This document shows positions 42,900 through 52,290 of a stretch of DNA of 64,000 bases, piece by piece. Location of the stretch: NCBI GenBank assembly GCA_963652365.1, contig CAVJTH010000002.1, forward strand, positions 105,303 to 169,302, written 5' to 3'. The notes beneath the pieces are model-generated. The model had not been told where the DNA came from and did no database searches. It was given only the letters and a program-made list of their open reading frames with translations. The translations under genes and the position numbers were made by a program. This stretch comes from Hallerella sp963652365 (GTDB lineage: Bacteria > Fibrobacterota > Fibrobacteria > Fibrobacterales > Fibrobacteraceae). Each line of letters starts with the position of its first letter. The stretch's first letter is position 1.

Positions 42900-43643
42900 A
42901 TGAACGCCAAAATACAGAAAAACGTCTGGAAGTGCTTCTGCCTTTCGCTTCTTCTTGTGTCATTTTCCTTTGCAAGCGTCGGATTCGGCGACTATCGCGA
43001 CCGCGACCAGTCTCGTTTCACGGTGCAGCCCGCAAAGCCGTTCCGCCCCGACAAGGACGTGGTGACGGTCATCATGCGCGAAGCGATTCCCCGCGGCGGT
43101 GGATACACCTATCAGTACCCGCGCGAAAACCCCGAACCGGTCATGACGGACAAGTATGCGAAGGAAGGCGCCCTTTCGATGGAAATCGAGCTGATCGCGA
43201 GCGACTATTCGGGCGTCGCGATATGCATCGCGGGTTCCGTCGATCTCACTCCCTACCTCGAAGAAGGCGTCCTCGAATTCTGGATCAAGGGTGAAAAGGG
43301 CGGCGAAAACGCTCTGTTCGTGCTAGTCGATGACGGCGTCAAGAGCGGTGGCGAATCGCTCCAGGTCAAGCTCCGCTCCAAGAGTCTCGGCGAAATCTCG
43401 ACCGAGTGGACGCATTTCAGCATTCCGCTCAAGCTCTTCGGCATGACGGGCCTTTACTGGGATGCGAAGAATACCCGCGACGTGATGCTCCCCTTCGCCT
43501 GGGACAAGTTCAAGGGCTTCCGCCTCGAAGTCCGCAAGGATGAAAACGAATCCTTCAAGGTCTGGATCGACGACGTGGTCATCAAGAAACACGGCAAGCC
43601 TTACGAAGGTCCCGCCAACTATCCTTTCCGCAATGCGATTTAA
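42900..43643 (+). CDS. Secreted putative carbohydrate-binding protein (CBM11/galactose-binding-like fold)
   Basis: 247 aa with a signal peptide (about 1-25). The mature part is one beta-jelly-roll-like domain: EGALSMEIELIASDYSGVAI, GVLEFWIKGEKGGENALFVLVDDG, TEWTHFSIPLKLFG and GFRLEVRKDENESFKVWIDDVVIKK. These read like CBM11/glycan-binding beta-sandwiches, with exposed Trp and acidic residues. There is no catalytic motif. It is the first gene of the operon of three outer-membrane proteins, a lipoprotein and a GH18-like protein, so it is probably part of a glycan-contacting surface assembly. Confidence 0.62.
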   Translation: MNAKIQKNVWKCFCLSLLLVSFSFASVGFGDYRDRDQSRFTVQPAKPFRPDKDVVTVIMREAIPRGGGYTYQYPRENPEPVMTDKYAKEGALSMEIELIASDYSGVAICIAGSVDLTPYLEEGVLEFWIKGEKGGENALFVLVDDGVKSGGESLQVKLRSKSLGEISTEWTHFSIPLKLFGMTGLYWDAKNTRDVMLPFAWDKFKGFRLEVRKDENESFKVWIDDVVIKKHGKPYEGPANYPFRNAI

Positions 43644-43652
43644 GAGGGTCTT

Positions 43653-45884
43653 ATGCGTAAACTGGTTTCTTCTTTTTTAATCGCTTCTTGCGCAACAGCC
43701 GTCTGGGCAACTCCCACCCAGATCAAGCTCGATTCGATTCATGCGTCGCTCGATACGCTCTCCGGCAACATGGAATCGACGCTGCTCGGCAAGGACGATC
43801 TGCCGGTGGCGGTCTCCGGCTTCATGGCTTTCCGCGTCAAGAACTTCCACTATTCGGAGTCTTCGCCCGCCTTTGCGAGCGACAAGGCCCGCACGGCCGT
43901 GGACGCAATCTTCAAGGCGAATATCGTCGCCATGCCGAATTCCTACATGACCCTGTGGACGAACTTCGCGTTTCCGTTCGACCTTTCCGGTACGTTCGGC
44001 AACAAGTACGCGACCCAGCCGACAGGCGTTCCGACCTACGACGAGCGCGTTCTCTACGATCATTCCACGGACTACTATTCTTCGACGATTGACGAAGAAT
44101 TCAACGTGGGTGCGGATATCCGCGCAGGCGTCTTTGGCGCCTACATCACCGCGGGCGGCGTCATCTGGGCGAACGCGTCGCCTCTCACCATGTGGGAACG
44201 CGAAACGGCACCGCGCTTTGCATGGCAATACGAGCTTTTCGAGGACGAAAAGACGGTCAGCACCTATTACAAGGAAAAGTCCTTCAAGCCGGTGAAGGAA
44301 GGCGGTCGCGCTTTCTGGACAAACCGCTCGTTTGGCGGCGTCTTTGCGAACGTCTATCAGCTTCCGTATAACATGAAGGCGCAATTCATGGTTTCCCAGC
44401 CGATGGATATGGACCTCGGCACGCGCGACGGTCTCCGTCTCTATGCCGGTCAGCCGGGCGAACTCGAAACCTACGGTCTTCACGATTTTCGCGGTTCCGT
44501 CTATCATGGGCGCATCGCCAAGGAAAAGCTCCTTGAATCGATGACGCTCGGCGTGAACTACATGGGCGTGGTCTTTGACAAGGGAATCATCTACGAAGAC
44601 GAATTCCGCATCTACCAGCTCTTGGCGGACATGACACCCTCCCTGCAGAACACGCATGTCGCTTCCGTCGATATCAAGGGCAACATCACCCCGAAACTCT
44701 ACTTGATGGCCGATGTCGCGTTGAGCATCACCGATTCCGTCAATTTCTACCAGTCGGACGATGCCGCCCAGCCTCACGGCTATTCCAAGGATGCCTACAA
44801 GACCGGAGTCGCCACTCCGCAGGTCGGTTTCTATGTCAAGGCGCAGAGCAAGCATATCGAGGGGTGGCCCATCACCGTCGAAGGCATCTACCTGCCGAAG
44901 GACTTCTACTCGCCGTATTCCCTGAGCAACCCTTCGCGCTTCACCAGCTGGCGCAAGGATGAAATGTACCTGAACGGCGGTTCCCTCCGCTACACGCCGA
45001 ACATGATGGGATTGAACATCAAGGTGGAACCGACTTTCAACCGTGGCTATCTCGACTTCCAGTATGGCCAGCATCGCCAGGTCGAAGAAGGAACGGACGT
45101 CTTGGTCTTCAACTACCGTCTGAACGGTCGCAACATGTGGGAAAGCACTAATTCCTGGACCAAGCACAAGCCGATTTTCTGGGCGGATTCGGGCAATGCC
45201 AAGCCGCGTGCCAGTGGCTACGTCGAGCGTACAGGAGTCCTTGAACCGGGCGTCGGAGTCAAGCTTCGCCGTCAAAAGGGCGGACTTTACGGCGGAACCT
45301 GGGAAATGTGGGAATCCTTCGTCGCCTACCAGAACGTGGAACAGATCCAGAAACAGGAAATTCCCAGCCACGCCAAGTGGTCTTCCTACCTCTCCGCGAT
45401 GGGCGGTTACGATATCGGACACTGGTTCGGCACCGACCGCAACATCATGATGACAGGCTATGCGGCTCTTTCCGGCATTTCGACGACAATCGCTCCGATT
45501 GCCTATAGCGAAGACCAGAAGGACATGCTTCTCTGGAGCTTCTACGGGCAGTTCGAACCGGCTGTCGCCGTGACGCCGAAGTTCCACATGGTCGGCATTC
45601 TTGGGCTGGAAACCTTCCGTTCCAAGTACGCCTATACAGGCTACTCGCTCAGCAGCGCCATGTCGAAACAATCCACTCTCTACAATGAAGTAGGTTCTTC
45701 CTACTATGCCTATGCGCCGATCAACTACCTGGAAACGGCGATTGGCCTGGGCTTTGACTGGGACTTCGCGGATCGCGCGGGTCTGCACGTTCGCTACAAA
45801 TGGATGACGCATTCCGACGAGAACCTTCCTGTAAACGATTGGCATTCCCACTACATCGCGGCAGAGACCAAGGTCTGGTTCTAA
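43653..45884 (+). CDS. Outer-membrane beta-barrel protein 1 of surface operon
   Basis: 743 aa with a signal peptide (about 1-19, cleavage after VWA). The sequence is rich in aromatic-flanked beta strands, long loops and a C-terminal Phe (ETKVWF) of the type the BAM machinery recognises. It begins TPTQIKLDSIHASLDTLSGNM, a short helical N-terminal element also present in weaker form in barrels 2 and 3. No TonB plug is seen, so it is not a SusC/TonB-dependent receptor. It starts ten bases after the glycan-binding gene. Confidence 0.68.
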   Translation: MRKLVSSFLIASCATAVWATPTQIKLDSIHASLDTLSGNMESTLLGKDDLPVAVSGFMAFRVKNFHYSESSPAFASDKARTAVDAIFKANIVAMPNSYMTLWTNFAFPFDLSGTFGNKYATQPTGVPTYDERVLYDHSTDYYSSTIDEEFNVGADIRAGVFGAYITAGGVIWANASPLTMWERETAPRFAWQYELFEDEKTVSTYYKEKSFKPVKEGGRAFWTNRSFGGVFANVYQLPYNMKAQFMVSQPMDMDLGTRDGLRLYAGQPGELETYGLHDFRGSVYHGRIAKEKLLESMTLGVNYMGVVFDKGIIYEDEFRIYQLLADMTPSLQNTHVASVDIKGNITPKLYLMADVALSITDSVNFYQSDDAAQPHGYSKDAYKTGVATPQVGFYVKAQSKHIEGWPITVEGIYLPKDFYSPYSLSNPSRFTSWRKDEMYLNGGSLRYTPNMMGLNIKVEPTFNRGYLDFQYGQHRQVEEGTDVLVFNYRLNGRNMWESTNSWTKHKPIFWADSGNAKPRASGYVERTGVLEPGVGVKLRRQKGGLYGGTWEMWESFVAYQNVEQIQKQEIPSHAKWSSYLSAMGGYDIGHWFGTDRNIMMTGYAALSGISTTIAPIAYSEDQKDMLLWSFYGQFEPAVAVTPKFHMVGILGLETFRSKYAYTGYSLSSAMSKQSTLYNEVGSSYYAYAPINYLETAIGLGFDWDFADRAGLHVRYKWMTHSDENLPVNDWHSHYIAAETKVWF

Positions 45885-45898
45885 GGAGGGCGTAAACG

Positions 45899-48121
45899 AT
45901 GACTATGAATATGAAAAAAATTGTGACTGCCCTTTTTGCCGCTTCCGTTGCCGCTTCCGCCGCGACGGAATGGCAGACCCAGGAACTCCTGGATGCGAAG
46001 GTGGATTCCATCAACGCGAAGCGAGGCGTTCAAATCGGTGGAAAGATTCGCGCCGTGGCGCAAGCGTCGTATTTCGATACGGACAACGATCCGACCGGAA
46101 TCAACAACATGCCCGAGACGGAGCGCAACGAATTTGCCGCGGCTGACCTGGATTTCCATTTCCGGCCCTACGAATTTGTCCGTGCCAACGTGATGCTGCG
46201 GATGGAAGCGGGAATGCAGGAATACTTCTCTTCTGCGTCCAAGATGCTCTCCGTCGGCTGGCTGAACGTCGAAGGCAACATCGGAAATTCGTTCTACTGG
46301 GTCGTCGGTGACTTCCGGCAGCAATACACTCCGCTCACCCTGTTCTCGCCGGATGTCGATATTCTCTATGAACCGACCGTCTTTGCGAGAAAGCGTCACA
46401 TGGCGGAGTCGCAGGAACTTCTGGAAGGCAACCAGCGCAACTTGCAGGGCGCAAACGTCCAGTTCCGCCACTACTTCAACAATACGGTGGGCGAGTTCCG
46501 CGCCGAAGGGCTTGTCGCCCGCCTGAACCGGACATCGGTCCTGGATCTTTCGGGTGCCGAAGGCAACATTCTCCCGAACGACACGGTCGCCGGAGCCTCT
46601 CTCGCTTCGAATACCGACAAGTGGGCGATTGCCGCGAACCTGGAACTGCTCCCGCTGAACAGGAACCTCTACGTCGGCGTTACTCCGATGTATATCTTCG
46701 ACAATGTGGATTCCTACACCTATACGTATCGTCATCCCGAAAACAACATCAATGAACCGTATGAACTGGTGGACATCAATCCTTACGACACCGATCCGCA
46801 AAAGACGATGATCGTGAGCGGTCGCGTGGGCGGCGACATCGCCGGGCTCCTCGGCAACAGGAATCTGACTCTCGATCTCGTCGCGGAATATGCCTATTCG
46901 TCTGACGAAATCCACAAGCACGCCTTGACGCCGACGGTCGATCCGGCGACGGGAGCCTACGTGGTCGATGAAAACGGCGGGCTGGTCTATTCCGATGTTT
47001 CGACCAAGGAAAACCTGAACGGTTCCGCCCTTCTCGTTACGTTGAACGCCGGCTACAAGTTCTCGGAAGACCTGGGACTTTCCCTGGGGCTGAACTTTGT
47101 GCGGAACGACAGCAACTGGTTCAACAACTTGGCGCAGTCCCCGAAATTCTTTGCCCGTCGGATTCTGAATACGGACAAGGACGGCGACGCCATCAAGTAT
47201 GGCGTAAACGCTCCGCTGTATTCCACGTTTGACGCTCTCTACAACTTCTCGCCCAAGTATTCCCCGGCGTCCAAGACCTTGATGACAGACGACGACGGCA
47301 TTGCGGACGGCCAGACAAAGAGCTACAACATCGCTCCGTTCAACAAGAGCTCCTGGAAGGGTAATGTCTATTCCCGTTCCCAGCTCGCCCTGATCGAAAC
47401 GTTGAGCGACCCGGCGCTGCAGCTCGCGCTTCCGAACGGCCTCGCCACTTCGAACCGCCAGGGCGCACAGGGCAACGTCACGTTCAACTGGAAAAACCTT
47501 GCCGAAGCGCAGGGGCTCTTCAGCTATTTCAACCAGGTCGCCCCGATCGCTCTCTACAAGGAAGCGACCTATCTGGAATTCGGCGGCGGAGCCAAGGTGG
47601 ATATCTTCAAGATGCTCGGGTTCCAGAAACCGCTCGAAATTTCCGGCTCCTACAAGCATTCCGAACGCAGCATCGACACGGATAACTGGGTGTCTTTGGG
47701 CGGTGTCGATGGAACAGCGGAGCTCAAGAGCGACTTTGTCAATGCCGGTCTCTATGTCCAGTATCTGCCTCGCCTCGGGTTTACCGCCGGTCTGCAGTAT
47801 ATCAACACGGAATACAACGACTACGAAGGCGAGCTTCGCGGTCTTTCCGCCCCGATGCGGAACAGCAAGCAGATGCAATGGATGGTCGGGCTGGACTATT
47901 CCTTGGCGGAAACAGCCTGGCTCTCGTTCAACTTCGGGATGATTTCGGTCAAGAACGAATACGATACGGCGGCCCTGCTCAATGAGGACGGCACCGCTTC
48001 TTCCGAAAAGCTTGAAGCCGCTTACAATCTTCCTTCTTACGCCACTCTCGACGCTTCGGGAAAATACACGCATGAATTTTCCCAGATGGTCATCGAAGCT
48101 TCCATCAACGTGGAATTTTAA
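45899..48121 (+). CDS. Outer-membrane beta-barrel protein 2 of surface operon
   Basis: 740 aa, ATG preceded by AAGGAGGG. A signal peptide (cleavage after ASAA) is followed by WQTQELLDAKVDSINAKRG and a long barrel-like region ending INVEF. It shares the block G.FRQQYTPLTLFSPDVDILYEPTVFA..R with barrel 3 (GYMRVGYTPYTLYTPQ). It has no TonB plug. It is likely a pore, adhesin or surface scaffold. Confidence 0.68.
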   Translation: MTMNMKKIVTALFAASVAASAATEWQTQELLDAKVDSINAKRGVQIGGKIRAVAQASYFDTDNDPTGINNMPETERNEFAAADLDFHFRPYEFVRANVMLRMEAGMQEYFSSASKMLSVGWLNVEGNIGNSFYWVVGDFRQQYTPLTLFSPDVDILYEPTVFARKRHMAESQELLEGNQRNLQGANVQFRHYFNNTVGEFRAEGLVARLNRTSVLDLSGAEGNILPNDTVAGASLASNTDKWAIAANLELLPLNRNLYVGVTPMYIFDNVDSYTYTYRHPENNINEPYELVDINPYDTDPQKTMIVSGRVGGDIAGLLGNRNLTLDLVAEYAYSSDEIHKHALTPTVDPATGAYVVDENGGLVYSDVSTKENLNGSALLVTLNAGYKFSEDLGLSLGLNFVRNDSNWFNNLAQSPKFFARRILNTDKDGDAIKYGVNAPLYSTFDALYNFSPKYSPASKTLMTDDDGIADGQTKSYNIAPFNKSSWKGNVYSRSQLALIETLSDPALQLALPNGLATSNRQGAQGNVTFNWKNLAEAQGLFSYFNQVAPIALYKEATYLEFGGGAKVDIFKMLGFQKPLEISGSYKHSERSIDTDNWVSLGGVDGTAELKSDFVNAGLYVQYLPRLGFTAGLQYINTEYNDYEGELRGLSAPMRNSKQMQWMVGLDYSLAETAWLSFNFGMISVKNEYDTAALLNEDGTASSEKLEAAYNLPSYATLDASGKYTHEFSQMVIEASINVEF

Positions 48122-48137
48122 GGGGAGAAACTAAGGT

Positions 48138-50300
48138 ATGAAATCGAATATGAAAATGCATTTGTTCGGATTCTCTTCGATGCTCCTCCTTTCTGCCGCG
48201 ACGGCTTTTGCCGCTCCGGAGCAGGATACGGTCGCCGTTCAGCAGAAATCGCTGCTCGAAAAGCTGGATTCCCTGAACGATGCGGTCCTGGGCTTGCGGG
48301 TAAACGGTTCCGCCAAGGCGGGCTTCCTGACCTCCATGGCCAAGTCGGACCAGTTCGCGGACAATTCGCCCACGCAAGAGAGCCAGGCCTATACGACCGT
48401 CAATCTGGTGTTTACGGCTCGTCCGAGTTCCGAGACGGAAGTCCGGGTGGAAGCTCGCTTGCACAAGGACTGGCAAAGCGGCTACGAAGAAAACAACAAC
48501 CCGATTATCGGTCACTGGTTCTCCTATGACGGCTTGATCTTGAACAGGCACCTGGCGTTCAACCTCGGTTACATGCGCGTCGGCTATACTCCCTACACGC
48601 TCTATACGCCGCAGCCGAACCTTTTGCAGGAGCCGGAAGTCTTTGCAAGCGCGCGTTCCGACGCCATGGCGCTTCGCAACATGGATACGACATCCCGTCG
48701 CCTGCTCCAGGGTATCAATGTGGATTATCACAGCGGTGAAGTCGGTTTCCTGGATGATATCCACGCGCAGGCTACCGGAGCGCGCCTTCGGAACATCGCC
48801 AAGAAGAATGACGAATCGTTCTTCGACTTTGACTGGGCCGACAGATACCTCTTTGGCGGTCGCCTGGGAGTGGAAGCCTATGGCGCGCGTCTTGGCGTGA
48901 ACTATGTCGAAGTGTTCGATCGCAAGAAGAGCTTCTCGTCGCACGACTTGGACACAAAGGATACGGTCTCCCTGGATGACAACAAGGTGTTCTCCGGTGA
49001 AATCGGATTCGATTCCAGGAAGCTGCTTCCCGATCTGCCGGTGTCCTTTGGATTAAACGGCGAACTCGCCATGTCCTGGTGGAATGCGGACGCCTATTAC
49101 CAGGTATCGAAGACGAAGTCCAGCTACCTGATCCAGAATGGCGTGATTCCCAATGCGGACGGCGGATTGGATTCCATCGCCTACGTCGGCGTTTCCACTT
49201 CTTCCGAAACCTTGGTGGAATCTCGGGAAATCGGCGACGACAACGGCATGAGCTTCTATGTGGAGCCCTATGTTCGCGGCGAGTTCGGCGATTTCCACTT
49301 CGATCTTTCGGGACGTTACCTGCAGAACGACAAGAAGTTCTGGTCCGAAATGGCTTCCGCGCCAGCCTATCGCGGTGGAAACGTCATCTTGAACGCGAAC
49401 GGCCTCTATGCCGATTCCACGTACCTCGGCCTTGTCTCCGCGTTTGGCATGTCGAGCCTCGAAAACCTCTATTTCCAGGTTTACAACTCGAATCCCTACA
49501 ACGCGACGAACATCCAGTCGGCAGACCTTCAAAACGTGCTGTCGTCCGGAACGACCGAATCCCGCTACCTCTATGCCCGTCTGTATAACAACTACAAGGA
49601 TGTCCATGTCTATCGCAACGGCTACAATGCGAACACTGTCAAAAGGCTCGAATTCGCCGAAGCGATGTTCCTGATGGATGGCTCGATCGACATGGCGCTC
49701 CCGATGGGAATCGCCACGCCGGATCGCAAGGGCTTCTCGGTCGCGTTTGACGGCGACTGGAATTCGGCCATCAACCTGAATGTCCGCTTTGCCCAATACA
49801 ACCAGGACATGATTGACAACAAGTACACGCAATATGGCGCGGGACTTGGTGTTCGGGTCGATCAGGTTCTCGGAGCGTTCGGCATCGAAGACATCTTTGG
49901 TAACGAAGACAAGGCGTTGCTCCAGGCATCCTACATGCATTCCGAAGAAGACGCATACTTCAAGCGCAAGTCCGACCGCATCATGGCGGGCGTATCGGCT
50001 GGCGTCTGGGGCCCGATCGGCATCCTGGCGGGCTTCGAAAAGCTCACGCTGGAATACGGCGTTCCCCTGATGGTCAACACGACGGCAAGCGTCACCAAGG
50101 TCGAGGAAATGCTTCTTCGCGTCGGTCCTCGCATCAAGATCGCCCCGGCTTCCTATCTTTCGGTGCAATACGGCTTGCTGACCGACAAGGTCTCGTTCTC
50201 CCGTTCCGCTACCGATGAACTTGGGAACGCTACTTCTGCAGCCGATGAATTCTCTATCGATAAAAACGTGATCATGGCCGATGTCACGGTGACATTCTAA
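48138..50300 (+). CDS. Outer-membrane beta-barrel protein 3 of surface operon
   Basis: 720 aa with a signal peptide (cleavage after FAA) and a C-terminal Phe (DVTVTF). It carries the segment YMRVGYTPYTLYTPQPNLLQ, then EPEVFA and a later R.LQGINV, aligning with barrel 2. A short N-terminal helix (KSLLEKLDSLNDAVLG) precedes the barrel. It begins 16 bases after barrel 2 with AAGGGGAG upstream. Confidence 0.68.
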   Translation: MKSNMKMHLFGFSSMLLLSAATAFAAPEQDTVAVQQKSLLEKLDSLNDAVLGLRVNGSAKAGFLTSMAKSDQFADNSPTQESQAYTTVNLVFTARPSSETEVRVEARLHKDWQSGYEENNNPIIGHWFSYDGLILNRHLAFNLGYMRVGYTPYTLYTPQPNLLQEPEVFASARSDAMALRNMDTTSRRLLQGINVDYHSGEVGFLDDIHAQATGARLRNIAKKNDESFFDFDWADRYLFGGRLGVEAYGARLGVNYVEVFDRKKSFSSHDLDTKDTVSLDDNKVFSGEIGFDSRKLLPDLPVSFGLNGELAMSWWNADAYYQVSKTKSSYLIQNGVIPNADGGLDSIAYVGVSTSSETLVESREIGDDNGMSFYVEPYVRGEFGDFHFDLSGRYLQNDKKFWSEMASAPAYRGGNVILNANGLYADSTYLGLVSAFGMSSLENLYFQVYNSNPYNATNIQSADLQNVLSSGTTESRYLYARLYNNYKDVHVYRNGYNANTVKRLEFAEAMFLMDGSIDMALPMGIATPDRKGFSVAFDGDWNSAINLNVRFAQYNQDMIDNKYTQYGAGLGVRVDQVLGAFGIEDIFGNEDKALLQASYMHSEEDAYFKRKSDRIMAGVSAGVWGPIGILAGFEKLTLEYGVPLMVNTTASVTKVEEMLLRVGPRIKIAPASYLSVQYGLLTDKVSFSRSATDELGNATSAADEFSIDKNVIMADVTVTF

Positions 50301-50312
50301 GAGGTTAGACGT

Positions 50313-51224
50313 ATGAAAAAATCTTCACTCTTTTTGTTCGCTCTTGGAACGGTCGCTTTGACGGCCTGCTCTTCGCTGGACGTGAATTCGGCGGATTCCC
50401 TGAAGGACAACTATCCGAAGGATTTTGTCGATGCGGAATACATGGCCCTTCATCCCGGGCTTCGCAGCTTGCAGATTCAGGATTACGTTTCGCAGTACAA
50501 CAAGGGACTGGATCTCGAAAAGGACTCGATTGCCGCTGACACGGCCGCCTTCTTCTCGGATACTTCCTTTTTGCACAAGCTCTATGTCAATCCGATTTAT
50601 GCAGGTTATACCGAAGAGCTTTGGGCCGAAGACTGGGAACCCGTGACCATGACAAAGGACTCGTGCCATGATGTCCGTATCGATACGCTCGGCGTTCGCG
50701 TCGAAGTGACCGAAAACGATTCGACCCGCGTCGATCGTGTCATTCTGGGTGCAAAGGATTCGGCGGGGACTGTCACCTCCTGGGGAAAAATTTCCTATGG
50801 CGCGGATGGAAGCGTTGTCGGAGTCTTGGGTCACTTGGATTCCGCTGCGGGTCCCGAAGTCTCCTATACGATTGACGGCGAAGCCTACAAGTTCGTGACG
50901 AAGAGAGGCAGCGTGGAAATCGACACGACAAGGAGCTGCGTCGAAATTTCGGTTTCGAGCGACGGAGGCATTCCGAGCGACAAGCGAAAGCTACTGTTGA
51001 AGTTCAATTTCAACGACACGCGGGACGACTTGGCCGCGCTTGCGGAAGTTCCAGTCGATACATTTGCCATCAGCAGCCAGTATCTGATGTTCGGCAAGTC
51101 TCACGGCTGGGCCTATCGCGCCTGCACGGATGCGGAAAGGAACAATCCGCTCCAGTCCGAAAGTTACCCGATGACAAAACTATACTGTGCGGACGGCGAC
51201 CTGGTTCGCGAAATTGCGGAGTGA
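50313..51224 (+). CDS. Lipoprotein of unknown function in surface operon
   Basis: 303 aa. A signal with lipobox LTAC (Cys about 19) is followed by Ser and a soluble region with several short beta segments (VRVEVTENDSTRVDRVILGA) and four to five Cys residues. It has no recognised family. It follows barrel 3 after 12 bases and is likely an outer-membrane partner of the barrels, as SusD-type or assembly lipoproteins are in other systems. Confidence 0.55.
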   Translation: MKKSSLFLFALGTVALTACSSLDVNSADSLKDNYPKDFVDAEYMALHPGLRSLQIQDYVSQYNKGLDLEKDSIAADTAAFFSDTSFLHKLYVNPIYAGYTEELWAEDWEPVTMTKDSCHDVRIDTLGVRVEVTENDSTRVDRVILGAKDSAGTVTSWGKISYGADGSVVGVLGHLDSAAGPEVSYTIDGEAYKFVTKRGSVEIDTTRSCVEISVSSDGGIPSDKRKLLLKFNFNDTRDDLAALAEVPVDTFAISSQYLMFGKSHGWAYRACTDAERNNPLQSESYPMTKLYCADGDLVREIAE

Positions 51225-51231
51225 GGACTTT

Positions 51232-52290
51232 ATGAAACTCGAATTGCTTGCATTTTCTGTTATTTTCGGTCTGGCTTCCGTGGCGGGGGCCGCAGCCGAC
51301 AAGGTTGTCGGTTACTTCCCCTATTGGAGCCAGTATTCCCAGTTCGCGCCGAAGGACATCCGCTACAACATGGTGACGCACATTCACTATGTGTCGCTTT
51401 CCCCCTCTTCGGACGGTTCCGTGGCGTTTGCCGACGAAAATGATGTCGAGAACTTCAAGGAACTTTCGAAGCTTTCCGCCGAGAACAACGTGAAGCTGAT
51501 CGTGACGGTCGGCGGCATGGAACAGGAAGGAACGCTAGCCGAAATCGCCGCTTCGGAAGAAGCGCGAAGCGCTTTTGCCGGGAATCTGGCCGCTTGGCTA
51601 GAAGAGAACGGAGCTTCCGGCGTGGAGCTTGACTGGCAGAACCTTTCCTCCGAAAACACGGAAGCTTTCGGTGCGCTTGTCAACGCCATCAAGGAATCCT
51701 TTGCCGGAAAGTACGAACTTTCTGTCGCCACGTATCCGCTTTCTTTGGCAGATGCCTACGAGGCTACCGCTCTGAACGCCGCAGACTACGTGACCGTCTT
51801 TGTGCCGGACCAGATGACGGAAGAGGTTTCCGAACTCAAGCCGAACCAGAGCGTTTCCGTTTTCGAAGAGGCGATGAACGCGCTGGTTTCCAAGGGTGTC
51901 GAAAAGGACAAGCTCGTACCGGTCGTCTTCCTTTACGGCAAGAGCTTTACCGGAGCCAAGGGACTTGGCGAAGCGCAAACGGGCGTCGGCAGCGGAAACG
52001 AAGGCCTTCTCACGTATAAGGAGCTGATGAAAAAGTTCGAAACGCCGGATTACAAGGTTTCCCTTGACGAAGCGTCCAAGTCCGAGATCGCCGTGAGCGA
52101 CATGGAATCGATCGTCTTTATGGGGATTCCCTCTGTCAAGGCGCTGTCCGAACTGGTCAAGTCCGAAGGCTTTGGCGGCGTTGCCGCCTATGACCTGTCG
52201 GAAGACCACACGGAACCGATTGTTTCCCTGATGGTCACGATTGGACTGGAACTCCGCCCGGATATCGATTACAAGGCGAAGAAAAAGTAA
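51232..52290 (+). CDS. Secreted GH18-like protein, catalytic acid replaced
   Basis: 352 aa from ATG 51232. A signal peptide (about 1-20) is followed by a GH18-type (beta/alpha)8 barrel: VVGYFPYWSQYSQF (strand 1), KLIVTVGGMEQEG (strand 3, normally SxGG), then GASGVELDWQN in strand 4. The GH18 motif DxxDxDxE is degraded here: Glu132 for the second Asp and Gln136 for the catalytic Glu. Hydrolysis is unlikely, so it is probably a sugar-binding or scaffold protein. It fits the surface operon as a ligand-binding component. Confidence 0.72.
   Translation: MKLELLAFSVIFGLASVAGAAADKVVGYFPYWSQYSQFAPKDIRYNMVTHIHYVSLSPSSDGSVAFADENDVENFKELSKLSAENNVKLIVTVGGMEQEGTLAEIAASEEARSAFAGNLAAWLEENGASGVELDWQNLSSENTEAFGALVNAIKESFAGKYELSVATYPLSLADAYEATALNAADYVTVFVPDQMTEEVSELKPNQSVSVFEEAMNALVSKGVEKDKLVPVVFLYGKSFTGAKGLGEAQTGVGSGNEGLLTYKELMKKFETPDYKVSLDEASKSEIAVSDMESIVFMGIPSVKALSELVKSEGFGGVAAYDLSEDHTEPIVSLMVTIGLELRPDIDYKAKKK

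Noticed and set aside
45881..48073. Minus-strand open frame of about 730 residues over barrel 2
   Set aside because: Antisense shadow of the outer-membrane gene; no signal peptide, motif or ribosome-binding site.
43653..50300. TonB-dependent receptor (SusC-like) identity for the three large barrels
   Set aside because: No TonB box or plug domain is visible and the length (720-743) is shorter than SusC; they are called plain outer-membrane barrels.
51232..52290. Active chitinase
   Set aside because: The catalytic Glu is replaced by Gln and the Asp of DxxDxDxE is altered, so only a GH18-like fold is claimed.
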